Source: Escarpia spicata
Taxonomy: Eukaryota > Annelida > Polychaeta > Sabellida > Siboglinidae
Assembly: GCA_963995525.1 (NCBI GenBank)
Contig: OZ023214.1
Location: forward strand, 58,059,133 to 58,123,132
Direction of reading: 5' to 3'
DNA: 64,000 nucleotides
Positions 24,090 to 38,780 of the stretch are shown in pieces. The notes beneath the pieces were generated by a model. The model was given only the letters and a program-made list of their open reading frames with translations. It had not been told where the DNA came from and ran no database searches. The first letter of the stretch is position 1. Every line of letters starts with the position of its first letter. Both the position numbers and the translations under genes were made by a program.

Positions 24090-26814
24090 GAGTGTTTGTA
24101 GCACATGGTGGGTCATCAACTACCATACAATACGGTGACCACAGAGTGTTTGTAGCACATGGTGAGTCATCAACTACCCTACAGTACGGTGACAACAGAG
24201 TGTTTGTAGCACATGGTGGGTCATCAACTACCCTGCATTACCGTGACCACAGAGTGTTTGTAGCACATGGTGGGTCATCAACTACCCTGCAGTACGGTGA
24301 CCACAGAGGGTTTCTAGCACATGGTGGGTCATCAACTACCCTGTAATACGGTGACCACAGAGTGTTTGTAGCAAATGGTTGGTCATCAACTAGCCTGCAA
24401 TACGGTGACCACTGAGTGTTTATAGCACATGGTGGGTTATCAACTACCCTGCAATACGGTGACCACAGAGTGTTTGTAGCACATGATGAGTCTTCAACAA
24501 CCCTACAATACGGTGACCACAGAGTGTTTGTAGCACATGGTGAGTCATCACCAACCCTACAATACGGTGACCACAGTGTGTTTGTAGCACATGGTGAGTC
24601 ATCACCAACCTTACAATACGGTGACCACAGAGTGTTTGTAGCACATGGTGTGTCATCAACTACCCTACAATACGGTGACCACAGAGTGTTTGTAGCACAT
24701 GGTGAGTCATTAACAACCCTACAAAACGGTGACCACAGAGTGTTTGTAGCACATGGTGGGTCATCAACTACCCTGCAATACGGTGACCACAAAGTGTTTG
24801 TAGCACATCGTGGGTCATGAACTACCATACAATACGGTGACCACAGAGTGTTTGTAGCACATGGTGAGTCATCAACTACCCTACAGTACGGTGACAACAG
24901 AGTGTTTGTAGCACATGGTGGGTCATCAACTACCCTGCATTACGGTGACCACAGAGTGTTTGTAGCACATGGTGGGTCATCAACTACCCTGTAGTACGGT
25001 GACCACAGAGGGTTTCTAGCACATGGTGGGTCATCAACTACCCTGCAATACGGTGACCACAGAGTGTTTGTAGCAAATGGTTGGTCATCAACTACCCTGC
25101 AATACGGTGACCACAGAGTGTTTATAGCACATGGTGGGTTATCAACTACCCTGCAATAAGGTGACCACAGAGTATTTGTAGCACATGGTGAGTCATCAAC
25201 TACCCTGCAATACGGTGACTACAGGGTGTTTGTAGCACATGGTGAGTCATCAACAACCCTACAATACGGTGACCACAGAGTGTTTGTAGCACATGGTGAA
25301 TCATCAACAACCGTACAATACGGTGACCACAGATTGTTTGTAGCACATGGTGAGTCATCAACTACCCTACAATACGGTGACCACAGAGTGTTTGTAGCAC
25401 ATGGTGGGTCATCACCTACCATACAATACGGTGTCCACAGAGGGTTTGTAGCACATGGTGGGTCATCAACTACCCTACAATACGGTGATCACAGAGTGTT
25501 TGTAGCACTTGGTGGGTCATCAACTACCCTGCAATACGGTGACCACAGAGTGTTTGTAGCACAGTGTGGGTCATCAACTACCCTGCAATACGGTGACCAC
25601 AGAGTGTTTGTAGCACATGGTGGGTCATCAACTACCCTACAATACGATGACCACAGAGTGTTTGTAGCACATGGTGGGTCATCAACTACCCTACAATACG
25701 ATGACCACAGAGTGTTTGTAGCACATGGTGGGTCATCAACTACCCTACAATACGGTGACCACAGAGTGTTTGTAGCACATGGTGAGTCATCAACTACTAT
25801 TCTACAATACGGTGACCACAGAGTGTTTGTAGCACATGGTGGGTCATCACCTACCATACAATACGTTGTCCACAGAGGGTTTGTAGCACATGGTGGGTCA
25901 TCAACTACCCTACAATACGGTGATCACAGAGTGTTTGTAGCACTTGGTGGGTCATCAACTACCCTGCAATACGGTGACCACAGAGTGATTGTAGCACATG
26001 GTGGGTCATCAACTACCCTGCAATACGGTGACCACAGAGTGTTTGTAGCACATGGTGGGTCATCAACTACCCGGCAATACGGTGACCACAGAGTGTTTGT
26101 AGCACATGGTGGGTCATCAACTACCCTACAATACGGTGACCACAGAGTGTTTGTAGCACATGGTGGGTCATCAACTACCATACAATACGGTGACCACAGA
26201 GTGTTTGTAGCACATGGTGAGTCATCAACTACCCTACAGTACGGTGACAACAGAGTGTTTGTAGCACATGGTGGGTCATCAACTACCCTGCATTACCGTG
26301 ACCACAGAGTGTTTGTAGCACATGGTGGGTCATCAACTACCCTGCAGTACGGTGACCACAGAGGGTTTCTAGCACATGGTGGGTCATCAACTACCCTGTA
26401 ATACGGTGACCACAGAGTGTTTGTAGCAAATGGTTGGTCATCAACTAGCCTGCAATACGGTGACCACTGAGTGTTTATAGCACATGGTGGGTTATCAACT
26501 ACCCTGCAATACGGTGACCACAGAGTGTTTGTAGCACATGATTAGTCATCAACAACCCTACAATACGGTGACCACAGAGTGTTTGTAGCACATGGTGAGT
26601 CATCACCAACCCTACAATACGGTGACCACAGTGTGTTTGTAGCACATGGTGAGTCATCACCAACCTTACAATACGGTGACCACAGAGTGTTTGTAGCACA
26701 TGGTGTGTCATCAACTACCCTACAATACGGTGACCACAGAGTGTTTGTAGCACATGGTGAGTCATTAACAACCCTACAAAACGGTGACCACAGAGTGTTT
26801 GTAGCACGTGGTGG

Positions 26815-29800
26815 GTCATCAACTACCCTGCAATACGGTGACCACAAAGTGTTTGTAGCACATCGTGGGTCATGAACTACCATACAATACGGTGTCCACA
26901 GAGTGTTTGTAGCACATGGTGAGTCATCAACTACCCTACAGTACGGTGACAACAGAGTGTTTGTAGCACATGGTGGTTCATCAACTACCCTGCATTACGG
27001 TGACCACAGAGTGTTTGTAGCACATGGTGGGTCATCAACTACCCTGTAGTACGGTGACCACAGAGGGTTTCTAGCACATGGTGGGTCATCAACTACCCTG
27101 CAATACGGTGACCACAGAGTGTTTGTAGCAAATGGTTGGTCATCAACTACCCTGCAATACGGTGACCACAGAGTGTTTATAGCACATGGTGGGTTATCAA
27201 CTACCCTGCAATAAGGTGACCACACAGTATTTGTAGCACATGGTGAGTCATCAACTACCCTGCAATACGGTGACTACAGGGAGTTTGTAGCACATGGTGA
27301 GTCATCAACAACCCTACAATACGGTGACCACAGAGTGTTTGTAGCACATGGTGAATCATCAACAACCGTACAATACGGTGACCACAGATTGTTTGTAGCA
27401 CATGGTGAGTCATCAACTACCCTACAATACGGTGACCACAGAGTGTTTGTAGCACATGGTGGGTCATCACCTACCATACAATACGGTGTCCACAGAGGGT
27501 TTGTAGCACATGGTGGGTCATCAACTACCCTACAATACGGTGATCACAGAGTGTTTGTAGCACTTGGTGGGTCATCAACTACCCTGCAATACGGTGACCA
27601 CAGAGTGTTTGTAGCACATGGTGAATCATCAACAACCGTACAATACGGTGACCACAGATTGTTTGTAGCACATGGTGAGTCATCAACTACCCTACAATAC
27701 GGTGACCACAGAGTGTTTTTAGCACATGGTGGGTCATCACCTACCATACAATACGGTGTCCACAGAGGGTTTGTAGCACATGGTGGGTCATCAACTACCC
27801 TACAATACGGTGACCACAGAGTGTTTGTAGCACATGGTGGGTCATCAACTACCCTGCAATACGGTGACCACAGAATGTTTGTAGCACATGGTTGGTCATC
27901 AACTACCATGCAATATGGTGACCACAGAGTGTTTGTAGCACATGGTGGGTCATCAACTACCCTACAATACGGTGACCACAGAGTGTTTGTAGCACATGGT
28001 GGGTCATCAACTACCCTACAATACGGTGACCACAGAGTGTTTGTAGCACATGATGAGTCATCAACAACACTAAAATACGGTGACCAAAGAATGTTTGTAG
28101 CACATGGTGAGTCATCAACTACCCTACAATACGGTGACCACAGAGTGTTTGTAGCACATGGTGGGTCATCAACTACCCTGCAATACGGTGACCACAGAGT
28201 GTTTGTAGCACATGGTGGGTCTTGAACTACCCTACAATACGGTGACCACAGAGTGTTTGTAACACATGGTGTGTCATCAACTACCCTACAATACGGTGAC
28301 CACAGAGTGTTTGTAGCACATGGTGAGTCATCAACAACCCTACAATATGGTGACCACAGAGTGTTTGTAGCACGCGGTGGGTCATCAACTACCCTGCATT
28401 ACGGTGACCACAGAATGTTTGTAGCACATGGTGGGTCATCAACTACCCTGCAGTACGGTGACCACAGAGGGTTTGTAGCACATGGTGGGTCATCAACTAC
28501 CCTGCAATACGATGACCACAGAGTGTTTGTAGCATATGGTTGGTCATCAACTACCCTGCAATACGGTGACCACAGAGTGTTTGTAGCACATGGTGGGTCT
28601 TGAACTACCCTACAATACGGTGACCACAGAGTGTTTGTAACACATGGTGTGTCATCAACTACCCTACAATACGGTGACCACAGAGTGTTTGTAGCACATG
28701 GTGAGTCATCAACAACCCTACAATACGGTGACCACAGAGTGTTTGTAGCACGCGGTGGGTCATCAACTACCCTGCATTACGGTGACCACAGAATGTTTGT
28801 AGCACATGGTGGGTCATCAACTACCCTGCAGTACGGTGACCACAGAGGGTTTGTAGCACATGGTGGGTCATCAACTACCCTGCAATACGATGACCACAGA
28901 GTGTTTGTAGCATATGGTTGGTCATCAACTACCCTGCAATACGGTGACCACAGAGTGTTTGTAGCACATGGTGGGTCATCAACTACCCTACAATAATGTG
29001 ACCACAGAGTGTTTGTAGCACATGGTGGGTCATCAATTATCCTGCAATACGGTGACCACAGAGTGTTTGTAGCACATGGTGGGTCACCAACTACCCTGCA
29101 ATACGGTGACCACAGAGTGTTTGTAGCACACGGTGGGTCATCAACTACCCTGCAATACGGTGACCACAGAGTGTTTGTAGCACATGGTTGGTCATCAACT
29201 ACCCTGCAATACGGTGACCACAGAGTGTTTGTAGCACATGGTTGGTCATCAACTACCCTACAATACGATGACCACAGAGTGTTTGTAGCACATGGTGGGT
29301 CATCAACTACCCTACAATACGATGACCACAGAGTGTTTGTAGCACATGGTGGGTCATCAACTACCCTACAATACGGTGACCACAGAGTGTTTGTAGCACA
29401 TGGTGAGTCATCAACTACTATTCTACAATACGGTGACCACAGAGTGTTTGCAGCACATGGTGGGTCATCACCTACCATACAATACGGTGTCCACAGAGGG
29501 TTTGTAGCACATGGTGGGTCATCAACTACCCTACAATACGGTGATAACAGAGTGTTTGTAGCACTTGGTGGGTCATCAACTACCCTGCAATACGGTGACC
29601 ACAGAGTGTTTGTAGCACATGGTGGGTCATCAACTACCCTGCAATACGGTGACCACAGAGTGTTTGTAGCACATGGTGAGTCATCAACTACCCTACAATA
29701 CGGTGACCACAGAGTGTTTTTAGCACATGGTGGGTCATCACCTACCATACAATACGGTGTCCACAGAGGGTTTGTAGCACATGGTGGGTCATCAACTACC

Positions 29801-29841
29801 CTACAATACGGTGACCACAGAGTGTTTGTAGCACATGGTGG
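26815..29841 (+). repeat. 3-4 kb higher-order repeat, copy 1 (3,027 bp)
   Basis: Runs at 26995, 28253 and 28631 recur 3,027 bp downstream (30022, 31280, 31658). The copy holds the CATCGTGGGTCATGAAC, CTGTAGTACGG and CTGCAATAAGG markers, the CACTAAAATACGG monomer and a heptamer doublet. It has a private GGGAGTTTG change at 27281. Boundaries are approximate to one or two monomers. Confidence 0.7.
28253..28980 (+). repeat. 378-bp heptamer doublet (second instance)
   Basis: Seven-monomer blocks start at 28253 and 28631, each with the GTAACACATGG start and the CACGCGG, CGATGACC and CATATGGTTGG markers. The first copy ends with the GGGTCTTGAAC variant. The first copy has CAATATGG at about 28345, a C-to-T change at the CpG that is also seen at 31373 and 35371. 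Confidence 0.85.
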
Positions 29842-32800
29842 GTCATCAACTACCCTGCAATACGGTGACCACAAAGTGTTTGTAGCACATCGTGGGTCAT
29901 GAACTACCATACAATACGGTGACCACAGAGTGTTTGTAGCACATGGTGAGTCATCAACTACCCTACAATACGGTGACAACAGAGTGTTTGTAGCACATGG
30001 TGGGTCATCAACTACCCTGCATTACGGTGACCACAGAGTGTTTGTAGCACATGGTGGGTCATCAACTACCCTGTAGTACGGTGACCACAGAGGGTTTCTA
30101 GCACATGGTGGGTCATCAACTACCCTGCAATACGGTGACCACAGAGTGTTTGTAGCAAATGGTTGGTCTTCAACTACCCTGCAATACGGTGACCACAGAG
30201 TGTTTATAGCACATGGTGGGTTATCAACTACCCTGCAATAAGGTGACCACACAGTATTTGTAGCACATGGTGAGTCATCAACTACCCTGCAATACGGTGA
30301 CTACAGGGTGTTTGTAGCACATGGTGAGTCATCAACAACCCTACAATACGGTGACCACAGAGTGTTTGTAGCACATGGTGAATCATCAACAACCGTACAA
30401 TACGGTGACCACAGATTGTTTGTAGCACATGGTGAGTCATCAACTACCCTACAATACGGTGACCACAGAGTGTTTGTAGCACATGGTGGGTCATCACCTA
30501 CCATACAATACGGTGTCCACAGAGGGTTTGTAGCACATGGTGGGTCATCAACTACCCTACAATACGGTGATCACAGAGTGTTTGTAGCACTTGGTTGGTC
30601 ATCAACTACCCTGCAATACGGTGACCACAGAGTGTTTGTAGCACATGGTGAATCATCAACAACCGTACAATACGGTGACCACAGATTGTTTGTAGCACAT
30701 GGTGAGTCATCAACTACCCTACAATACGGTGACCACAGAGTGTTTTTAGCACATGGTGGGTCATCACCTACCATACAATACGGTGTCCACAGAGGGTTTG
30801 TAGCACATGGTGGGTCATCAACTACCCTACAATACGGTGACCACAGAGTGTTTGTAGCACATGGTGGGTCATCAACTACCCTGCAATACGGTGACCACAG
30901 AATGTTTGTAGCACATGGTTGGTCATCAACTACCATGCAATACGGTGACCACAGAGTGTTTGTAGCACATGGTGGGTCATCAACTACCCTACAATACGGT
31001 GACCACAGAGTGTTTGTAGCACATGGTGGGTCATCAACTACCCTACAATACGGTGACCACAGAGTGTTTGTAGCACATGATGAGTCATCAACAACACTAA
31101 AATACGGTGACCAAAGAATGTTTGTAGCACATGGTGAGTCATCAACTACCCTACAATACGGTGACCACAGAGTGTTTGTAGCACATGGTGGGTCATCAAC
31201 TACCCTGCAATACGGTGACCACAGAGTGTTTGTAGCACATGGTGGGTCTTGAACTACCCTACAATACGGTGACCACAGAGTGTTTGTAACACATGGTGTG
31301 TCATCAACTACCCTACAATACGGTGACCACAGAGTGTTTGTAGCACATGGTGAGTCATCAACAACCCTACAATATGGTGACCACAGAGTGTTTGTAGCAC
31401 GCGGTGGGTCATCAACTACCCTGCATTACGGTGACCACAGAATGTTTGTAGCACATGGTGGGTCATCAACTACCCTGCAGTACGGTGACCACAGAGGGTT
31501 TGTAGCACATGGTGGGTCATCAACTACCCTGCAATACGATGACCACAGAGTGTTTGTAGCATATGGTTGGTCATCAACTACCCTGCAATACGGTGACCAC
31601 AGAGTGTTTGTAGCACATGGTGGGTCTTGAACTACCCTACAATACGGTGACCACAGAGTGTTTGTAACACATGGTGTGTCATCAACTACCCTACAATACG
31701 GTGACCACAGAGTGTTTGTAGCACATGGTGAGTCATCAACAACCCTACAATACGGTGACCACAGAGTGTTTGTAGCACGCGGTGGGTCATCAACTACCCT
31801 GCATTACGGTGACCACAGAATGTTTGTAGCACATGGTGGGTCATCAACTACCCTGCAGTACGGTGACCACAGAGGGTTTGTAGCACATGGTGGGTCATCA
31901 ACTACCCTGCAATACGATGACCACAGAGTGTTTGTAGCATATGGTTGGTCATCAACTACCCTGCAATACGGTGACCACAGAGTGTTTGTAGCACATGATG
32001 AGTCATCAACAACACTAAAATACGGTGACCAAAGAATGTTTGTAGCACATGGTGAGTCATCAACTACCCTACAATACGGTGACCACAGAGTGTTTGTAGC
32101 ACATGGTGGGTCATCAACTACCCTGCAATACGGTGACCACAGAGTGTTTGTAGCACATGGTGGGTCTTGAACTACCCTACAATACGGTGACCACAGAGTG
32201 TTTGTAACACATGGTGTGTCATCAACTACCCTACAATACGGTGACCACAGAGTGTTTGTAGCACATGGTGAGACATCAACAACCCTACAATACGGTGACC
32301 ACAGAGTGTTTGTAGCACGCGGTGGGTCATCAACTACCCTGCATTACGGTGACCACAGAATGTTTGTAGCACATGGTGGGTCATCAACTACCCTGCAGTA
32401 CGGTGACCACAGAGGGTTTGTAGCACATGGTGGGTCATCAACTACCCTGCAATACGATGACCACAGAGTGTTTGTAGCATATGGTTGGTCATCAACTACC
32501 CTGCAATACGGTGACCACAGAGTGTTTGTAGCACATGGTGGGTCTTGAACTACCCTACAATACGGTGACCACAGAGTGTTTGTAACACATGGTGTGTCAT
32601 CAACTACCCTACAATACGGTGACCACAGAGTGTTTGTAGCACATGGTGAGTCATCAACAACCCTACAATACGGTGACCACAGAGTGTTTGTAGCACGCGG
32701 TGGGTCATCAACTACCCTGCATTACGGTGACCACAGAATGTTTGTAGCACATGGTGGGTCATCAACTACCCTGCAGTACGGTGACCACAGAGGGTTTGTA

Positions 32801-33840
32801 GCACATGGTGGGTCATCAACTACCCTGCAATACGATGACCACAGAGTGTTTGTAGCATATGGTTGGTCATCAACTACCCTGCAATACGGTGACCACAGAG
32901 TGTTTGTAGCACATGGTGGGTCATCAACTACCCTACAATAATGTGACCACAGAGTGTTTGTAGCACATGGTGGGTCATCAATTATCCTGCAATACGGTGA
33001 CCACAGAGTGTTTGTAGCACATGGTGGGTCATCAACTACCCTGCAATACGGTGACTACAGAGTGTTTGTAGCACATGGTAGGTCACCAACTACCCTGCAA
33101 TACGGTGACCACAGAGTGTTTGTAGCACACGGTGGGTCATCAACTACCCTGCAATACGGTGACCACAGAGTGTTTGTAGCACATGGTTGGTCATCAACTA
33201 CCCTGCAATACGGTGACCACAGAGTGTTTGTAGCACATGGTTGGTCATCAACTACCCTACAATACGATGACCACAGAGTGTTTGTAGCACATGGTGGGTC
33301 ATCAACTACCCTACAATACGATGACCACAGAGTGTTTGTAGCACATGGTGGGTCATCAACTACCCTACAATACGGTGACCACAGAGTGTTTGTAGCACAT
33401 GGTGAGTCATCAACTACTATTCTACAATACGGTGACCACAGAGTGTTTGCAGCACATGGTGGGTCATCACCTACCATACAATACGGTGTCCACAGAGGGT
33501 TTGTAGCAAATGGTGGGTCATCAACTACCCTACAATACGGTGATAACAGAGTGTTTGTAGCACTTGGTGGGTCATCAACTACCCTGCAATACGGTGACCA
33601 CAGAGTGTTTGTAGCACATGGTGGGTCATCAACTACCCTGCAATACGGTGACCACAGAGTGTTTGTAGCACATGGTGAGTCATCAACTACCCTACAATAC
33701 GGTGACCACAGAGTGTTTTTAGCACATGGTGGGTCATCACCTACCATACAATACGGTGTCCACAGAGGGTTTGTAGCACATGGTGGGTCATCAACTACCC
33801 TACAATACGGTGACCACAGAGTGTTTGTAGCACATGGTGG
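29842..33840 (+). repeat. 3-4 kb higher-order repeat, copy 2 (3,999 bp)
   Basis: This copy matches the next at offset 3,999 (30308 and 34307; 31280 and 35279; 31658 and 35657). It is longer than copy 1 mainly because of an internal 918-bp duplication. From 32954 the order rejoins that of copy 1 at 29009, apart from an extra monomer pair near 33.0 kb (GTGACTACAGAG). Confidence 0.7.
31074..32909 (+). repeat. 918-bp (17-monomer) tandem duplication
   Basis: The CATGATGAGTC monomer at 31076 recurs at 31994 (offset 918), and the segment from there through the two heptamers is repeated. The 17 monomers are three around the CACTAAAATACGG variant plus two heptamers. One private change, GAGACATC at 32271 for GAGTCATC, marks the second copy. 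It is absent from the sister copies at 28-29 kb and 35-36 kb. Confidence 0.8.
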
Positions 33841-35640
33841 GTCATCAACTACCCTGCAATACGGTGACCACAAAGTGTTTGTAGCACATCGTGGGTCATG
33901 AACTACCATACAATACGGTGACCACAGAGTGTTTGTAGCACATGGTGAGTCATCAACTACCCTACAATACGGTGACAACAGAGTGTTTGTAGCACATGGT
34001 GGGTCATCAACTACCCTGCATTACGGTGACCACAGAGTATTTGTAGCACATGGTGGGTCATCAACTACCCTGTAGTACGGTGACCACAGAGGGTTTCTAG
34101 CACATGGTGGGTCATCAACTACCCTGCAATACGGTGACCACAGAGTGTTTGTAGCAAATGGTTGGTCTTCAACTACCCTGCAATACGGTGACCACAGAGT
34201 GTTTATAGCACATGGTGGGTTATCAACTACCCTGCAATAAGGTGACCACACAGTATTTGTAGCACATGGTGAGTCATCAACTACCCTGCAATACGGTGAC
34301 TACAGGGTGTTTGTAGCACATGGTGAGTCATCAACAACCCTACAATACGGTGACCACAGAGTGTTTGTAGCACATGGTGAATCATCAACAACCGTACAAT
34401 ACGGTGACCACAGATTGTTTGTAGCACATGGTGAGTCATCAACTACCCTACAATACGGTGACCACAGAGTGTTTGTAGCACATGGTGGGTCATCACCTAC
34501 CATACAATACGGTGTCCACAGAGGGTTTGTAGCACATGGTGGGTCATCAACTACCCTACAATACGGTGATCACAGAGTGTTTGTAGCACTTGGTTGGTCA
34601 TCAACTACCCTGCAATACGGTGACCACAGAGTGTTTGTAGCACATGGTGAATCATCAACAACCGTACAATACGGTGACCACAGATTGTTTGTAGCACATG
34701 GTGAGTCATCAACTACCCTACAATACGGTGACCACAGAGTGTTTTTAGCACATGGTGGGTCATCACCTACCATACAATACGGTGTCCACAGAGGGTTTGT
34801 AGCACATGGTGGGTCATCAACTACCCTACAATACGGTGACCACAGAGTGTTTGTAGCACATGGTGGGTCATCAACTACCCTGCAATACGGTGACCACAGA
34901 ATGTTTGTAGCACATGGTTGGTCATCAACTACCATGCAATACGGTGACCACAGAGTGTTTGTAGCACATGGTGGGTCATCAACTACCCTACAATACGGTG
35001 ACCACAGAGTGTTTGTAGCACATGGTGGGTCATCAACTACCCTACAATACGGTGACCACAGAGTGTTTGTAGCACATGATGAGTCATCAACAACACTAAA
35101 ATACGGTGACCAAAGAATGTTTGTAGCACATGGTGAGTCATCAACTACCCTACAATACGGTGACCACAGAGTGTTTGTAGCACATGGTGGGTCATCAACT
35201 ACCCTGCAATACGGTGACCACAGAGTGTTTGTAGCACATGGTGGGTCTTGAACTACCCTACAATACGGTGACCACAGAGTGTTTGTAACACATGGTGTGT
35301 CATCAACTACCCTACAATACGGTGACCACAGAGTGTTTGTAGCACATGGTGAGTCATCAACAACCCTACAATATGGTGACCACAGAGTGTTTGTAGCACG
35401 CGGTGGGTCATCAACTACCCTGCATTACGGTGACCACAGAATGTTTGTAGCACATGGTGGGTCATCAACTACCCTGCAGTACGGTGACCACAGAGGGTTT
35501 GTAGCACATGGTGGGTCATCAACTACCCTGCAATACGATGACCACAGAGTGTTTGTAGCATATGGTTGGTCATCAACTACCCTGCAATACGGTGACCACA
35601 GAGTGTTTGTAGCACATGGTGGGTCTTGAACTACCCTACA
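33841..35640 (+). repeat. 3-4 kb higher-order repeat, copy 3 (partial)
   Basis: This copy has the same order as copies 1 and 2, sharing TTGGTCTTCAACTACC (34163 and 30164) and CTTGGTTGGTC (about 34590 and 30590) with copy 2 only. It lacks the 918-bp extra segment, since 36035 corresponds to 32954 at offset 3,081, which is 3,999 minus 918. It then passes into the 1,731-bp duplication. Confidence 0.65.
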
Positions 35641-37370
35641 ATACGGTGACCACAGAGTGTTTGTAACACATGGTGTGTCATCAACTACCCTACAATACGG
35701 TGACCACAGAGTGTTTGTAGCACATGGTGAGTCATCAACAACCCTACAATACGGTGACCACAGAGTGTTTGTAGCACGCGGTGGGTCATCAACTACCCTG
35801 CATTACGGTGACCACAGAATGTTTGTAGCACATGGTGGGTCATCAACTACCCTGCAGTACGGTGACCACAGAGGGTTTGTAGCACATGGTGGGTCATCAA
35901 CTACCCTGCAATACGATGACCACAGAGTGTTTGTAGCATATGGTTGGTCATCAACTACCCTGCAATACGGTGACCACAGAGTGTTTGTAGCACATGGTGG
36001 GTCATCAACTACCCTACAATAATGTGACCACAGAGTGTTTGTAGCACATGGTGGGTCATCAATTATCCTGCAATACGGTGACCACAGAGTGTTTGTAGCA
36101 TATGGTGGGTCATCAACTACCCTGCAATACGGTGACTACAGAGTGTTTGTAGCACATGGTAGGTCACCAACTACCCTGCAATACGGTGACCACAGAGTGT
36201 TTGTAGCACACGGTGGGTCATCAACTACCCTGCAATACGGTGACCACAGAGTGTTTGTAGCACATGGTTGGTCATCAACTACCCTGCAATACGGTGACCA
36301 CAGAGTGTTTGTAGCACATGGTTGGTCATCAACTACCCTACAATACGATGACCACAGAGTGTTTGTAGCACATGGTGGGTCATCAACTACCCTACAATAC
36401 GATGACCACAGAGTGTTTGTAGCACATGGTGGGTCATCAACTACCCTACAATACGGTGACCACAGAGTGTTTGTAGCACATGGTGAGTCATCAACTACTA
36501 TTCTACAATACGGTGACCACAGAGTGTTTGTAGCACATGGTGGGTCATCACCTACCATACAATACGGTGTCCACAGAGGGTTTGTAGCACATGGTGGGTC
36601 ATCAACTACCCTACAATACGGTGATAACAGAGTGTTTGTAGCACTTGGTGGGTCATCAACTACCCTGCAATACGGTGACCACAGAGTGTTTGTAGCACAT
36701 GGTGGGTCATCAACTACCCTGCAATACGGTGACCACAGAGTGTTTGTAGCACATGGTGGGTCATCAACTACCCGGCAATACGGTGACCACAGAGTGTTTG
36801 TAGCACATGGTGGGTCATCAACTACCCTACAATACGGTGACCACAGAGTGTTTGTAGCACATGGTGGGTCATCAACTACCCGGCAATACGGTGACCACAG
36901 AGTGTTTGTAGCACATGGTGGGTCATCAACTACCCTACAATACGGTGACCACAGAGTGTTTGTAGCACATGGTGGGTCATCAACTACCATACAATACGGT
37001 GACCACAGAGTGTTTGTAGCACATGGTGAGTCATCAACTACCCTACAGTACGGTGACCACAGAGTGTTTGTAGCACATGGTGGGTCATCAACTACCCTGC
37101 AATACGGTGACCACAGAATGTTTGTAGCACATGGTTGGTCATCAACTACCATGCAATACGGTGACCACAGAGTGTTTGTAGCACATGGTGGGTCATCAAC
37201 TACCCTACAATACGGTGACCACAGAGTGTTTGTAGCACATGGTGGGTCATCAACTACCCTACAATACGGTGACCACAGAGTGTTTGTAGCACATGATGAG
37301 TCATCAACAACACTAAAATACGGTGACCAAAGAATGTTTGTAGCACATGGTGAGTCATCAACTACCCTAC
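35640..37370 (+). repeat. 1,731-bp higher-order repeat, copy 1
   Basis: The unit is 32 monomers including one of 57 bp (36467). The run from 35657 recurs at 37388 and the run from 36035 recurs at 37766. The unit contains the CAATAATGTGACC variant (36019), CATCAATTATCC and two CTACCCGGCAA monomers. Confidence 0.8.
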
Positions 37371-38780
37371 AATACGGTGACCACAGAGTGTTTGTAACAC
37401 ATGGTGTGTCATCAACTACCCTACAATACGGTGACCACAGAGTGTTTGTAGCACATGGTGAGTCATCAACAACCCTACAATACGGTGACCACAGAGTGTT
37501 TGTAGCACGCGGTGGGTCATCAACTACCCTGCATTACGGTGACCACAGAATGTTTGTAGCACATGGTGGGTCATCAACTACCCTGCAGTACGGTGACCAC
37601 AGAGGGTTTGTAGCACATGGTGGGTCATCAACTACCCTGCAATACGATGACCACAGAGTGTTTGTAGCATATGGTTGGTCATCAACTACCCTGCAATACG
37701 GTGACCACAGAGTGTTTGTAGCACATGGTGGGTCATCAACTACCCTACAATAATGTGACCACAGAGTGTTTGTAGCACATGGTGGGTCATCAATTATCCT
37801 GCAATACGGTGACCACAGAGTGTTTGTAGCATATGGTGGGTCATCAACTACCCTGCAATACGGTGACTACAGAGTGTTTGTAGCACATGGTAGGTCACCA
37901 ACTACCCTGCAATACGGTGACCACAGAGTGTTTGTAGCACACGGTGGGTCATCAACTACCCTGCAATACGGTGACCACAGAGTGTTTGTAGCACATGGTT
38001 GGTCATCAACTACCCTGCAATACGGTGACCACAGAGTGTTTGTAGCACATGGTTGGTCATCAACTACCCTACAATACGATGACCACAGAGTGTTTGTAGC
38101 ACATGGTGGGTCATCAACTACCCTACAATACGATGACCACAGAGTGTTTGTAGCACATGGTGGGTCATCAACTACCCTACAATACGGTGACCACAGAGTG
38201 TTTGTAGCACATGGTGAGTCATCAACTACTATTCTACAATACGGTGACCACAGAGTGTTTGTAGCACATGGTGGGTCATCACCTACCATACAATACGGTG
38301 TCCACAGAGGGTTTGTAGCACATGGTGGGTCATCAACTACCCTACAATACGGTGATAACAGAGTGTTTGTAGCACTTGGTGGGTCATCAACTACCCTGCA
38401 ATACGGTGACCACAGAGTGTTTGTAGCACATGGTGGGTCATCAACTACCCTGCAATACGGTGACCACAGAGTGTTTGTAGCACATGGTGGGTCATCAACT
38501 ACCCGGCAATACGGTGACCACAGAGTGTTTGTAGCACATGGTGGGTCATCAACTACCCTACAATACGGTGACCACAGAGTGTTTGTAGCACATGGTGGGT
38601 CATCAACTACCCGGCAATACGGTGACCACAGAGTGTTTGTAGCACATGGTGGGTCATCAACTACCCTACAATACGGTGACCACAGAGTGTTTGTAGCACA
38701 TGGTGGGTCATCAACTACCATACAATACGGTGACCACAGAGTGTTTGTAGCACATGGTGAGTCATCAACTACCCTACAGT
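37371..38780 (+). repeat. 1,731-bp higher-order repeat, partial copy 2
   Basis: This copy is near-identical to 35640-37045. It shares the private CATATGGTGGGTC at 37830 (36099 in copy 1), which is absent at the older equivalent 33018. It departs near 38.78 kb, where GTGAAAACAG replaces GTGACCACAG. The left joint is at 37370-37390, where a GAGTC monomer is followed directly by the GTAACACATGG variant. Confidence 0.8.

Noticed and set aside
28777..29979. Reverse-strand open frame of 400 codons rich in Cys, Pro and Asp
   Set aside because: It is the complement of the same repeat, overlaps forward open frames completely, and has no non-repeat part. The Cys-rich look comes from the monomer GCACATGG and CTACAATACGG motifs read backwards.
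36035..37753. Forward open frames such as 36035-37753 (572 codons) and 43926-45740 (604 codons) as genes for an 18-residue-repeat protein
   Set aside because: They are exact products of the 54-bp period, begin at any GTG after a stop, end at random variant stops, and have no unique N- or C-terminal region. The opposite strand is equally open.
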